DNA of 64,000 nucleotides from assembly GCF_000499845.2 (NCBI RefSeq), contig NC_023749.2, forward strand, positions 21,633,693-21,697,692. Reading direction: 5' to 3'. The stretch comes from Phaseolus vulgaris (lineage: Eukaryota; Streptophyta; Magnoliopsida; Fabales; Fabaceae). Of the stretch, positions 19,679-33,148 are shown one piece after another; the stretch's first letter is position 1; each line of letters starts with the position of its first letter. The position numbers were made by a program, and so were the translations under genes. Under the pieces are notes generated by a model. It was given only the letters and a program-made list of their open reading frames with translations, had not been told where the DNA came from and ran no database searches.

Positions 19679-22600
19679 GTCTCACTAGTAGTGATAAACA
19701 TTGGTTTTCAAGTAATTAGGAAGAAAAGAGTTGAAACTAGTTTTTTATTGGTAGTTGCATGAATTTATTGATATATTTCATAGATGACTCTCTACAGTAG
19801 TGATAGACATTGGTTTTCAAGAAATTAGCATGAAAAGAATTGAAACTAGTTTTTTTGTGGTAGTTGTATGCATTTATTGTATATATTTGATAGATGAGTC
19901 TCTACAGTAGTGATAGATATTGGTTTTCAAGAAATTAACATGAAGAAAAGACTAGAAACAAGTTTTTTTTTTTGTGGTAGTTGCATGCATTTATTGCATA
20001 TATTTTATAGATGAGTCTCTACAGTAGTGATAGATATTGGTTTTCAAGAAATTAGCATGAAATGAGATGAAACTAGTTATTTTTGTGGTAGTTGCATGAA
20101 TTTATAGTATATATTCGATTGATGAGTCTCTATAGTAGTGATAGATATTGGTTTTCAAGAAATTAGCATGAAAATACCCGAAACTAAGTGTTTTGTGGTA
20201 GTTGCATGAATATATTGTACATATTTGACACATGTGTCTTTAGATAGTTTATAATAGTGAAAGACATTGATTTACCAGAAATTACCATGAAAAGACTCGA
20301 AACTAGTTTTTTTTATGTAGCTGAATGAATTTATTGTATAAATTTGATAGATGAGTCTCACTAGTAGTGATAAACATTGGTTTTCAAGTAATTAGGAAGA
20401 AAAGAGTTGAAACTAGTTTTTTATTGGTAGTTGCATGAATTTATTGATATATTTCATAAATGACTCTCTACAGTAGTGATAGACATTGGTTTTCAAGAAA
20501 TTAGCATGAAAAGAATTGAAACTAGTTTTTTTGTGGTAATTGCATGCATTTATTGTATATATTTGATAGATGAGTCTCTACAGTAGTGATAGATATTGGT
20601 TTTCATGAAATTAGCATGAAGAAAAGACTCGAAACAAGTTTTTTTTTTGTGGTAGTTGTATGCATTTATTGTATATATTTGATAGATCAATCTCTACAGT
20701 AGTGATAGATATTGGTTTTCAAGAAACTAACATGAAATGAGATGAAACTAGTTTTTTTTTGTGGTAGTTGCATGAACTTATAGTATATATTCGATAGATG
20801 AGTCTCTATAGTAGTGATAGATATTGGTTTTCAAGAAATTAGCATGAAAATACATGAAACTAGGTTTTTTGTGGTAGTTGCATGAATATATTGTATATAT
20901 TTGATAAATGTTTCTTTAGATAGTTTATAATAGTGATAGACATTGATTTACAAGAAATTACAATGAAAAGACTCAAAACTAGTTTTTTTTTATGTAGCTG
21001 CATGAATTTATTGTATAAATTTGAGAGATGAGTTTCACTAGTAGTGATAAAAATTGGTTTTCAAGTAATTAGGAAGAAAATAGTTGAAACTAGTTTTTTA
21101 TTGGTAGTTGCATGAATTTATTGATATATTTCATAGATGACTCTCTACAGTAGTGATAGACATTGGTTTTCAAGAAATTAGCATGAAAAGAATTGAAACT
21201 AGTTTTTTTGTGGTAGATGGATGCATTTATTGTATATATTTGATAGATGAGTCTCTACAGTAGTGATAGATATTGGTTTTCAAGAAATTAGCATGAAGAA
21301 AAGACTTGAAACTAGTTTTTTTGTGGTAGTTGCATGAATTTATTGTATGAGTCTCTACAGTAGTGATAGATATTGATTTTCAATAATTTAGCATGAAGAA
21401 AAGATTAGAAACTAGCTTTTTTTGTGGTAGTTGCATGCATTTATTGTATATATTTGATAGATGAGTCTCTACAGTAGTGATAGATATTGGTTTTCAAGAT
21501 ATTAGCATGAAATGAGATGAAACTAGTTTTTTTTTGTAGTAGTTGCATGAATTTATAATATATATTCGATAGATGAGTGTCTACAGTAGTGATAGATATT
21601 GGTTTTCAAGAAATTAGCATGAAAATACTTGAAACTAGGTTTTTTGTGGTAGTTGCGTGAATATATTGTATATATTTGACACATGTGTCTTTAGATAGTT
21701 TATAATATTGATAGACATTGATTTACAAGAAATTACCATGAAAAGACTCGAAACTAGTTTTTTTTATGTAGCTACATGAATTTTTTGTATAAATTTGACA
21801 GATGAGTCTCACTATTAGTGATAAACATTGGTATTCAAGTAATTAGGAAGAAAAGAGTTGAAACTAGTTTTTTATTGGTAGTTGCATGAATTTATTGATA
21901 TATTTCATAAATGACTCTCTACAGTAGTGATAGACATTGGTTTTAAAGAAATTACCATGAAAAGAATTGAAACTAGTTTTTTTGTGGTAGTTGCATGCAT
22001 TTATTGTATATATTTGATAGATGAGTCTCTACAGTAATGATAGATATTGGTTTTCAAGAAATTAGCATGAAGAAAAGACTTGAAACTAGTTTTTTGTGGT
22101 AGTTGCATGAATTTATTGTATGAGTCTCTATGGTATTGATAGACATTGGTTTTCAAGAAATTAGCATGAAAAGAATTGAAACTAGTTTTTTTGTGGTAGT
22201 TGCATGCATTTATTGTATATATTTGATAGATGAGTCTCTACAGTACTGATAGATATTGGTTTTCAAGAAATTAGCATGAAGAAAAGACTTGAAACTAGTT
22301 TTTTTGTGGTAGTTGCATGAATTTATTGTATGATTCTCTATGGTAGTGATAGACATTGGTTTTCAAGAAATTAGCATGAAAAGACTTGAAACTAGTTTTT
22401 TTGTGGTAGTTGCATGCATTTATTGTATATATTTGATAGATGAGTCTCTACAGTAGTGATAGATATTGGTTTTCAAGAAATTAGCATGAAATGAGATGAA
22501 AGTAGTTTTTTTTTGTAGTAGTTGCATGAATTTATAGTATATATTCGATAGATGAGTCTCTATAGTAGTGATAGATATTGGTTTTTAAGAAATTAGCATG

Positions 22601-25600
22601 AAAATACTTGAAACTAGGTTTTTTGTGGTAGTTGCATGAATATATTGTATATATTTGACACATGTGTCTTTAGATAGTTTAGAATAGTGATAGACATTGA
22701 TTTACAATAACTTACCATGAACAGACTCGAAACTAGTTTTTTTTATGTAGCTGCTTGAATTTATTGTATAAATTTGATAGATGAGTCTCACTAGTAGTGA
22801 TAAACATTGGTTTTCCAGCAATTAGGAAGAAAAGAGCTGAAACTAGTTTTTTATTGGTAGTTGCATGAATTTATTGATATATTTCATAGATGACTCTCTA
22901 CAGTAGTGATAGACATTGGTTTTCAAGAAATTAGCATGAAAAGAATTGAAACTAGTTTTTTTGTGGTAGTTGAATGCATTTATTGTATATATTTGAAAGA
23001 TGAGTCTCTACAGTAGTGATAGATATTGGTTTTCTAGAAATTAGCATGAAGAAATGACTTGAAACTAGTTTTTTTGTGGTAGTTGCATGCATTTATTGTA
23101 TATATTTGATAGACGAGTCTCTACAGTAGTGATAGATATTGGTTTTCAAGAAATTAGCATGAAATGAGATGAAACTAGTTTTTTTTGTAGTAGTTGCATG
23201 AATTTATAGTATATATTCGATAGATGAGTGTCTATAGTAGTGATAGATATTGGTTTTCAAGAAATTAGCATGAAAATACTTGAAACTAGGTTTTTTGTGG
23301 TAGTTGCGTGAATATATTGTATATATTTGACACATGTGTCTTTAGATAGTTTATAATATTGATAGACATTGATTTACAAGAAATTACCATGAAAAGACTC
23401 GAAACTAGTTTTTTTTATGTAGCTGCATGAATTTATTGTATAAATTTGATAGATGAGTCTCACTAGTAGTGATAAAAATTGGTTTTCAAGTAATTAGAAA
23501 GAAAAGAGTTGAAACTAGTTTTTTATTGGTAGTTGCATGAATTTATTGATATATTTCATAAATGACTCTCTACAGTAGTGATAGACATTGGTTTTAAAGA
23601 AATTACCATGAAAAGAATTGAAACTAGTTTTTTTGTGGTAGTTGGATGCATTTATTGTATATATTTGATAGATGAGTCTCTACAGTAGTGATAGATATTG
23701 GTTTTCAAGAAATTAGCACGAAGAAAAGACTTGAAACTAGTTTTTTTGTGGTAGTTGCATGAATTTATTGTATGAGTCTCTATGGTATTGATAGACATTG
23801 GTTTTCAAGAAATTAGCATGAAAAGAATTGAAACTAGTTTTTTTGTGGTAGTTGCATGCATTTATTGTATATATTTTATAGATGAGTCTCTACAGTAGTG
23901 ATAGATATTGGTTTTCAAGAAATTAGCATGAAGAAAAGACTTGAAACTAGTTTTTTTGTGGTAGTTGCATGAATTTATTGTATGATTCTCTATGGTAGTG
24001 ATAGACATTGGTTTTCAAGAAATTAGCATGAAAAATATTGAAACTAGTTTTTTTGTGTTAGTTGCATGCATTTATTGTATATATTTGATAGATGAGTCTC
24101 TACAGTAGTGATAGATATTGGTTTTCAAGAAATTAGCATGAAAAGACTTGAAACTAGTTTTTTTTTTGTGGTAGTTGCATGCATTTATTGTATATCTTTG
24201 ATAGATGAGTCTCTACAGTAGTGATAGATATTGGTTTTCAAGAAACTAGCATGAAATGAGATGAAACTAGTTTTTTTGTGGTAGTTGCATGAATTTATAG
24301 TATATATTCGATAGATGAGTCTCTATAGTAGTGATAGATATTGGTTTTTAAGAAATTTGCATGAAAATACTTGAAACTAGGTTTTTTGTGGTAGTTGCAT
24401 GAATATATTATATATATTTGACACATGTTTCTTTAGATAGGTTATAATATTGATAGACATTGATTTACAAGAAATTACCATGAAAAGACTCGAAACTAGT
24501 TTTTTTTTATGTAGCTGCATGAATTTATTGTATAAATTTGATAGATGAGTCTCACTAGTAGTGATAAACATTGGTTTTCAAGTAATTAGGAAGAAAAGAG
24601 TTGAAACTAGTTTTTTATTGGTAGTTGCATGAATTTATTGACATATTTCATAGAAGACTCTCTACAGTAGTGATAGACATTGGTTTTCAAGAAATTAGCA
24701 TGAAAAGAATTGAAACTAGTTTTTTTGTGGTAGTTGGATGCATTTATTGTATATATTTGATAGATGAGTCTCTACAGTAGTGATAGATATTGGTTTTCAA
24801 GAAATGAGCATGAAGAAAAGACTTGAAACTAGTTTTTTTGTGGTAGTTGCATGAATTTATTGTATGAGTCTCTACAGTAGTGATAGATATTGGTTTTCAA
24901 GAAATTAGCATGAAGAAAAGACTTGAAACTAGTTTTTTGTGTGGTATTTACATGCATTTATTGTATATCTTTGATAGATGAGTCTCTACAGTAATGATAG
25001 ATATTGGTTTTCAAGAAACTAGCATGACATGAGATGAAACTAGTTTTTTTGTGGTAGTTGCATGAATTTATAGTATATATTCGATAGATGAGTCTCTATA
25101 GTAGTGATAGATATTGGTTTTTAAGAAATTAGCATGAAAATACTTGAAACTAGGTTTTTTGTGGTAGTTGCATGAATATATTGTATATATTTGACACATG
25201 TTTCTTTAGATAGTTTATAATAGTGATAGACATTGATTTACAAGAAATTACCATGAAAAGTCTCGAAACTAGTTTTTTTATGTTGCTGCATGAATTTATT
25301 GTATAAATTTGACAGATGAGTCTCACTAGTAGTGATAAACATTGGTATTCAAGTAATTAGGAAGAAAAGAGTTGAAACTGGTTTTTAATTGGTAGTTGCA
25401 TGAATTTTTTGATATATTTCATAGTTGACTCTCTACAGTAGTGATAGACATTGGTTTTCATGAAATTACCATGAAAAGAATTGAAACTAGTTTTTTTGTG
25501 GTAGTTGCATGCATTTATTGTATATATTTGATAGATGAGTCTCTACAGTACTGATAGATATTGGTTTTCAAGAAATTAGCATGAAGAAAAGACTTGAAAC

Positions 25601-28600
25601 TAGTTTTTTTGTGGTAGTTGCATGAATTTATTGTATGATTCTCTATGGTAGTGATAGACATTGGTTTTCAAGAAATTAGCATGAAAACACTTGAAACTAG
25701 TTGTTTTGTGGTAGTTGCATGCATATATTGTATATATTTGATAGATGAGTCTCTACTATAGTGATAGATATTGGTTTTCAGGAAATTAGCATGAAATGAG
25801 ATGAACCTAGTTTTTTTTTGTAGTAGTTGCATGAATTTATAGTATATATTCGATAGATGAGTCTCTATAGTAGTGATAGATATTAGTTTTTAAGAAATTA
25901 GCATGAAAATACTTGAAACTAGGTTTTTTGTGGTAGTTGCATGAATATATTGTATATATTTGACACAGGTGTCTTTAGATAGTTTAGAATACTGATAGAC
26001 ATTGATTTACAATAACTTACCATGAACACACTCGAAACTAGTTTTTTTTAAGTAGCTGCTTGAATTTATTGTATAAATTTGATAGATGAGTCTCACTAGT
26101 AGTGATAAACATTGGTTTTCCAGTAATTAGGAAGAAAAGAGCTGAAACTAGTTTTTTAATGGTAGTTGCATGAATTTATTGATATATTTCATAGATGACT
26201 CTCTACAGTAGTGATAAACATTGGTTTTCAAGAAATTAGCATGAAAAGAATTGAAACTAGTTTTTTTGTGGTAGTTGGATGCATTTATTGTATATATTTG
26301 AAAGATGAGTCTCTACAGTAGTGATAGATATTGGTTTTCAAGAAATTAGCATGAAATGAGATTAAACTAGTTTTTTTTGTAGTAGTTGCATGAATTTATA
26401 GTATATATTCGATAGATGAGTGTCTATAGTAGTGATAGATATTGGTTTTCAAGAAATTAGCATCAAAATACTTGAAACTAGGTTTTTTGTGGTAGTTGCA
26501 TGCATTTATTGTATATATTTGATAGATGAGTCTCTACAGTAGGGATAGATATTGGTTTTCAAGAAATTAGCATGAAGAAAAGACTTGAAACTAGTTTTTT
26601 TGTGGGAGTTGCATGAATTTATTGTATGAGTCTCTATGGTAGTGATAGACATTGGTTTTCAAGAAATTAGCATGAAAACACTTGAAACTAGTTGTTTTGT
26701 GGTAGTTGCATGCATTTATTGTGTATATTTGATAGATGAGTCTCTACAGTAGTGATAGATATTGGTTTTCAAGAAATTAGCATGAAATGAGATGAAACTA
26801 GTTTTTTTTTGTAGTAGTTGCATTAATTTATAGTATATATTCGATAGATGAGTCTCTATAGTAGTGATAAATATTGGTTTTTAAGAAATTAGCATGAAAA
26901 TACTTGAAACTAGGTTTTTTGTGGTAGTTGCATGAATATATTGTATATATTTGACACATGTTTCTTTAGATAGTTTATAATAGTGATAGACATTGATTTA
27001 CAAGAAATTACCATGAAAAGTCTCGAAACTAGTTTTTTTATGTTGCTGCATGAATTTATTGTATAAATTTGACAGATGAGTCTCACTAGTAGTGATAAAC
27101 ATTGGTATTCAAGTAATTAGGAAGAAAAGAGTTGAAACTGGTTTTTAATTGGTAGTTGCATGAATTTTTTGATATATTTCATAGTTGACTCTCTACAGTA
27201 GTGATAGACATTGGTTTTCATGAAATTACCATGAAAAGAATTGAAACTAGTTTTTTTGTGGTAGTTGCATGCATTTATTGTATATATTTGATAGATGAGT
27301 CTCTACAGTAGTGATAGATATTGGTTTTCAGGAAATTGGCATGAAGAAAAGACTTGAAACTAGTTTTTTTGTGGTAGTTGCATGAATTTATTGTATGAGC
27401 CTCTCTGGTAGTGATAGACATTGGTTTTCAAGAAATTAACATGAAAACACTTGAAACTAGTTGTTTTGTGGTAGTTGCATGCATATATTGTATATATTTG
27501 ATAGATGAGTCTCTACTATAGTGATAGATATTGGTTTTCAGGAAATTAGCATGAAATGAGATGAACCTAGTTTTTTTTTGTAGTAGTTGCATGAATTTAT
27601 AGTATATATTCGATAGATGAGTCTCTATAGTAGTGATAGATATTGGTTTTTAAGAAATTAGCATGAAAATACTTGAAACTAGGTTTTTTGTGGTAGTTGC
27701 ATGAATATATTGTATATATTTGACACAGGTGTCTTTAGATAGTTTAGAATACTGATAGACATTGATTTACAATAACTTACCATGAACACACTCGAAACTA
27801 GTTTTTTTTAAGTAGCTGCTTGAATTTATTGTATAAATTTGATAGATGAGTCTCTACAGTAGGGATAGATATTGGTTTTCAAGAAATTAGCATGAAGAAA
27901 AGACTTGAAACTAGTTTTTTTGTGGGAGTTGCATGAATTTATTGTATGAGTCTCTATGGTAGTGATAGACATTGGTTTTCAAGAAATTAGCATGAAAAGA
28001 ATTGAAACTAGTTTTTTTGTGGTAGTTGGATGCATTTATTGTATATATTTGAAAGATGAGTCTCTACAGTAGTGATAGATATTGGTTTTCAAGAAATTAG
28101 CATGAAATGAGATGAAACTAGTTTTTTTTGTAGTAGTTGCATGAATTTATAGTATATATTCGATAGATGAGTGTCTATAGTAGTGATAGATATTGGTTTT
28201 CAAGAAATTAGCATCAAAATACTTGAAACTAGGTTTTTTGTGGTAGTTGCATGCATTTATTGTATATATTTGATAGATGAGTCTCTACAGTAGGGATAGA
28301 TATTGGTTTTCAAGAAATTAGCATGAAGAAAAGACTTGAAACTAGTTTTTTTGTGGGAGTTGCATGAATTTATTGTATGAGTCTCTATGGTAGTGATAGA
28401 CATTGGTTTTCAAGAAATTAGCATGAAAACACTTGAAACTAGTTGTTTTGTGGTAGTTGCATGCATTTATTGTGTATATTTGATAGATGACTCTCTACAG
28501 TAGTGATAGATATTGGTTTTCAAGAAATTAGCATGGAATGAGATGAAACTAGTTTTTTTTTGTAGTAGTTGCATTAATTTATAGTATATATTCGATAGAT

Positions 28601-30817
28601 GAGTCTCTATAGTAGTGATAGATATTGGTTTTTAAGAAATTAGCATGAAAATACTTGAAACTAGGTTTTTTGTGGTAGTTGCATGAATATATTGTATATA
28701 TTTGACACATGTGTCTTTAGATAGTTTAGAATAGTGATAAAAATTGATTTACAATAACTTACCATGAACACACTCGAAACTAGTTTTTTTTATGTAGCTG
28801 CTTGAATTTATTGTATAAATTTGATAGTTGAGTCTCACTAGTAGTGATAAACATTGGTTTTCCAGTAATTAGGAAGAAAAGAGCTGAAACTAGTTTTTTA
28901 TTGGTAGTTGCATGAATTTATTGATATATTTCATAAATGACTCTCTACAGTAGTGATAGACATTGGTTTTCAAGAAATTAGCATGAAAAGAATTGAAACT
29001 AGTTTTTTTGTGGTAGTTGGATGCATTTATTGTATATATTTGAAAGATGAGTCTCTACAGTAGTGATAGATATTGGTTTTCAAGAAATTAGCATGAAATG
29101 AGTTGAAACTAGTTTTTTTTTGTAGTAGTTGCATTAATTTATAGTATATATTCGATAGATGAGTCTCTATAGTAGTGATAGATATTGGTTTTTAAGAAAT
29201 TAGCATGAAAATACTTGAAACTAGGTTTTTTGTGGTAGTTGCATGAATATATTGTATATATTTGACACATGTGTCTTTAGATAGTTTAGAATAGTGATAA
29301 ACATTGATTTACAATAACTTACCATGAACACACTCGAAACTAGTTTTTTTTATGTAGCTGCTTGAATTTATTGTATAAATTTGATAGACGAGTCTCACTA
29401 GTAGTGATAAACATTGGTTTTCCAGTAATTAGGAAGAAAAGAGCTGAAACTAGTTTTTTATTGGTAGTTGCATGAATTTATTGATATATTTCATAGATGA
29501 CTCTCTACAGTAGTGATAGACATTGGTTTTCAAGAAATTAGCATGAAAAGAATTGAAACTAGTTTTTTTGTGGTAGTTGCATGCATTTATTGTATATATT
29601 TGATAGATGAGTCTCTACAGTAGGGATAGATATTGGTTTTCAAGAAATTAGCATGAAGAAAAGACTTGAAACTAGTTTTTTTGTGGTAGTTTCATGAATT
29701 TATTGTATGAGTCTCTATGGTTGTGATAGACATTGGTTTTCAAGAAATTCGCATGAAAAGACTTGAAACTAGTTTTTTGTGGTAGTTGCATGCATTTATT
29801 GTATATATTTGATAGATGATTCTCTACAGGAGTGAAAGATATTGGTTTTCAAGAAATTAGCATGAAATGAGATGAAACTAGTTTTTTTTTGTAGTAGTTG
29901 CATGAATTTAGAGTAGATATTCGATAGATGAGTCTCTATAGTAGTGATAGATATTGGTTTTCAAGAAAATAGCATGAAAATACTTGAAACTAGATTTTTT
30001 GTGGTAGTTGCATGAATATATTGTATATATTTGACTCATGTGTGTTTAGATAGTTTAAATTAGTGATAGACATTGATTTACAAGAAATTACCATGAACAG
30101 ACTCGAAACTAGTGTTTTTTATGTAGCTGCTTCAATTTATTGTATAAATTTGATAGATGAGTCTCACTAGTAGTGATAAACATTGGTTTTCCAGTAATTA
30201 GGAAGAAAAGAGTTGAAACTAGTTTTTTATTGGTAGTTGCATGAATTTATTGATATATTTCATAGATGACTCTCTATAGTAGTGATAGACATTGGTTTTC
30301 AAGAAATTAGCATGAAAAGAATTGAAACTAGTTTTTTTGTGGTAGTTGCATGCATTTATTGTATATATTTGATAGATGAGTCTCTACAGTAGTGGTAGAT
30401 AATGGTTTTCAAGAAATTAGCATGAAGAAAAGACTTGATACTAGTTTTTCTGTGGTAGTTGCATGAATAAATTGTATATATTTGACACATGTGTCTTTAG
30501 ATAGTTTATAATAGTCATAGACATTGATTTACAAGAAATTACCATGAAAAGACTCGAAACTAGTTTTTTTTTATGTAGCTGCATGAATTTAGTGTATAAA
30601 TTTGATAAATGAGTCTCACTAGTAGTGATAAACATTGGTTTTCAAGTAATTAGGAAGAAAAGAGTTGAAACTAGTTTTTTATTGATATATTTCATAGATG
30701 ACTCTCTAGAGTAGTGATAGACATTGGTTTTCAAGAAATTAGCATGAAAAGAATTGAAACTAGTTTTTTTGTGGTAGTTGCATGCATTTATTGTATATAT
30801 TTGATAGATGAGTCTCT

Positions 30818-30822
30818 ACAGT
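30818..30822 (+). repeat. Target-site duplication ACAGT, left copy (B)
   Basis: ACAGT lies just before the LTR start TGATG at 30823 and is repeated at 35506-35510. Removing B leaves a normal satellite monomer. Confidence 0.95.
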
Positions 30823-31826
30823 TGATGTGATTCCAATAGCCACATAGAACAAGATTCTTGACACTTTGAGGAATCACCTTGAGCTGGAAAATAAAGAGGC
30901 ACTTTCTTAGAAGTTGGATCATGGTTCTAAGTCAAGAACTCACCAAAACAAGTACCAATTCCCAAACTCATTTGGATGAACCAAATATTGTCAAATTGAA
31001 TCAACAAAGGAATTATAAAAGAGAAGACCGAACAGAATTAAAACACAAACAAATGTACCGAACAGAATTTAGAAAACCAAAACATAGGTGCTGGAAATTA
31101 AGGACAGCCGAACCAAAAAATGCTCAAGAACACAAGACAACAAGAGTAATTGAAAGAGAAGAAAGGAAGGAGAAGAGAATGCTCATGAAGATGGAAGATA
31201 GGTTGGATGATCACGCCACTAGAAGTATGGATGCTCCTAGATGAGTGTGGAAGCCGCCACTTGAGGAAACCATGGTCCTTCAAGATAAGACTAGAGTAGA
31301 AGCTCAAAAGCTCTCCAAATGCTCACTCCAATTTTGAGTATAGTTTCTTTAGATGAATTCAAATCTGAATTTTACAAAGGAAGCACCTCTATTTATAGCC
31401 TAAGGTGCTGAAAAATAGGTGGGAAATTTCAAATAAACTCATTTGAAATTCCCACCAAAAACAAGTCACATGGGAGGTGTGACCTTTTTCTACTATGACA
31501 CCTCCCAAAAACTACACCTACACCACTCTCCTAAGTCACATGGACAATGTGACTTTATTTTACATTTTCACACACCTTTATTTAATAACCAAACCTCCTA
31601 AAACTATACAAGAGTATTTCAAAGCTTGGCCTTGCCCCTCATGGGATGGACTTGGGCTCTTTGGGCTTTGGCCTTCTTGGGCTTGGGCTTGGGCTTTGGG
31701 CTTGGGCCTCATCTTTATTTTATTTCTTCTTTTAATTTTGAGAAGACTAGAAGGAAGAACTTCAAATGTGAGGGTGGATGTCCTCTTCCTCCATTAATAA
31801 AAGCCTCCTTTATTTGATTCTCATCA
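30823..31826 (-). mobile_element. B 3' LTR
   Basis: 1004 bp; ends TGATG and CATCA. It is the 3' LTR because gag reads right to left. A plant-type TATA box (CTATAAATAG on the minus strand) is at 31398-31389. Repeated TGGGC words lie at 31650-31711. Confidence 0.95.
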
Positions 31827-33148
31827 TACTCCTCGAGTTGGAGAGAATTCGTCCACGAATTCTGAATCCCTGCATATAACAAAGTCAGTTTAGTTTTACA
31901 ATTAAAAGTGGAAGAAAAATGTAAACATGACTTATCTTTTGTAAACAATGGGATTTCAGAAAAGGAGGTTCTATAAATCGACCAAGTTGGAAAAATTTGT
32001 TTGGGAATGATGATATCTTTTGGGAAAAGGCATCTTAAATGGTGAAAACCATTAGGAGGTATGAAATCATCCCTAACACTTTTTAACCAAGATGGTGTTG
32101 AAATAGAAACCTTGGGTAATGAAAAAGATATGGAAGGAAAACACCTTGGAGGTGAAAGGAGAAGACTCATGTCAACTTGTTCTTCTTTGTCTTTTTTATT
32201 TTGATTTGTGGGAAGTGGGTGAGTTAGGTCTTGTGTTACCTTGTTTATCTTTAAGATTTGCTTTTGTGGACAATGAAGAGCTATGTGCCCAAAACCTAAA
32301 CATTTAAAACATTTGATATTTGAAGTTTTGGTAGGTGACTTAGGAGTAGAAAGATTTGTAGTAGAAACTTTGTTTGGAAACATGGTTTGTTTGGAAAAAT
32401 TGGAAGGACAATTTTGAGTAGACATTTTGTTGGCATCCTTCCTAGAAGAGTTGTAGAAATTATAATCATGAGTATTTTTGAAAGTTGTTTTCAAAAGATA
32501 GGATTCTACCTTGATGGCTTGGCGAAACACTTTCTTTAAAGAAGAGTACTCATTTAATTCTACAATTTCTCTAATATCTCTTCTCAAACCACGTACAAAC
32601 CATTTTAGCTTTGACTCTTCATTAGCATGCATATTCATTTTAGTCAAAGTTGTTTCAAAATCTTTAATGTATTCTTCTACCATCCTATGTCCTTGAGGAA
32701 GCCTTTGGAACTTCAACAAGTGTTCCTTCCTAGAAGGAGGAACAAACCTCGCGCGCATACACTCTTTCAAAGCATTCCAAGAAACCACGGGAGGTTTCTT
32801 GCGATATATAATGTCCATTACAATTTTATGCCACCATTCTTTGGCATAGCCCAAAAAGGATAAAGAAACTATTCTAAGTTTTTGGTCATCTTGGACCTTA
32901 TACACATGAAAATAATGGTCAACCTTAGTCTCCCATTCTAAATACACATTAGGATCACTATCACCATTAAAACTAGGGACTTTTTTACAAGCAATGTTGA
33001 ACACTTGGTGATATCTTTGGTCACGGTTATAGCTCTCTTCATGAGAATGATGGTGATGCCTCCTTCTTCTATGTTCTTCTTCACCAAGGACTGAAGCTTT
33101 GGAAGGAGAATGCTGTTTGTAAGATGCACCACTTGAATAGCCAGCCAT
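31715..33148 (-). CDS. Element B gag with vestigial tail
   Basis: Start chosen at 33148 (MAGYSSGASYKQ), matching the start of A's gag; the frame upstream is hydrophobic leader sequence. The product has 477 residues. It opens with a His/Arg-rich segment (RRRRHHHHSHEE, about 27-38), then the gag core: VPSFNGDSDPNVYLEW (57-72), FLGYAKEWWH (98-107), VVSWNALKECMRARFVPP (121-138) and FVRGLRRDIREIVELNEYSSL (184-204). A CCHC knuckle has C280, C283, H288 and C293. The last 170 or so residues match no enzyme. Words such as SWTNSLQLEEYDENQ look like the leftover end of a pol tail, and the frame runs on into the 3' LTR, stopping at 31715. No stop codon breaks it. It would package the element's RNA. Confidence 0.88.
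   Translation of the reverse strand: MAGYSSGASYKQHSPSKASVLGEEEHRRRRHHHHSHEESYNRDQRYHQVFNIACKKVPSFNGDSDPNVYLEWETKVDHYFHVYKVQDDQKLRIVSLSFLGYAKEWWHKIVMDIIYRKKPPVVSWNALKECMRARFVPPSRKEHLLKFQRLPQGHRMVEEYIKDFETTLTKMNMHANEESKLKWFVRGLRRDIREIVELNEYSSLKKVFRQAIKVESYLLKTTFKNTHDYNFYNSSRKDANKMSTQNCPSNFSKQTMFPNKVSTTNLSTPKSPTKTSNIKCFKCLGFGHIALHCPQKQILKINKVTQDLTHPLPTNQNKKDKEEQVDMSLLLSPPRCFPSISFSLPKVSISTPSWLKSVRDDFIPPNGFHHLRCLFPKDIIIPKQIFPTWSIYRTSFSEIPLFTKDKSCLHFSSTFNCKTKLTLLYAGIQNSWTNSLQLEEYDENQIKEAFINGGRGHPPSHLKFFLLVFSKLKEEIK
31827..31875 (-). promoter_or_regulatory. Sequence before B 3' LTR (presumed plus-strand primer region)
   Basis: On the minus strand, AACTCGAGGAGTA ends at 31827, next to the LTR start TGATGAGAATC. 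It is only partly purine-rich, so this is a weak polypurine tract. A nearby GAATTCGTGGACGAATTC is a perfect palindrome-like word near the end of many plant gypsy elements. Confidence 0.45.

Larger units (their letters stand above)
18147..30822. repeat. Satellite array, left block (monomer about 110 bp, 7-unit higher-order repeat)
   Basis: About 12.7 kb of uninterrupted tandem repeat. A typical monomer starts GTCTCTACAGTAGTGATAGA, passes ATTGGTTTTCAAGAAATTAGC, GAAACTAGTTTTTTT and GGTAGTTGCATG, and ends TTTGATAGATGA. Seven monomer types recur in fixed order. In the unit 18910-19678 they are 109, 110, 100, 110, 111, 110 and 119 bp long, 769 bp in all. The type that begins GTCTCACTAG marks each unit: 18910, 19679, 20354, 21032, 21806, 22785, 23457, 24549, 25320, 26090, 27080. 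Every monomer has a T run after ACTAG. No gene or embedded element is seen. Short open frames such as 24571-24377 are the repeat itself read on the minus strand. Confidence 0.97.

Noticed and set aside
24377..24571. 64-codon minus-strand frame (MFITTSETHLSN start) that recurs at 30441, 38043, 40139, 47949, 48942, 51686 and 52679
   Set aside because: It is two satellite monomers read on one strand. It recurs because the repeat recurs, and neighbouring copies carry stops. There is no domain and no start context.
31495..31797. 100-codon plus-strand frame in both B LTRs (also 35174-35476)
   Set aside because: It is the same in both copies only because the LTRs are the same. It runs through TGGGC simple repeats and opposes the gag tail.
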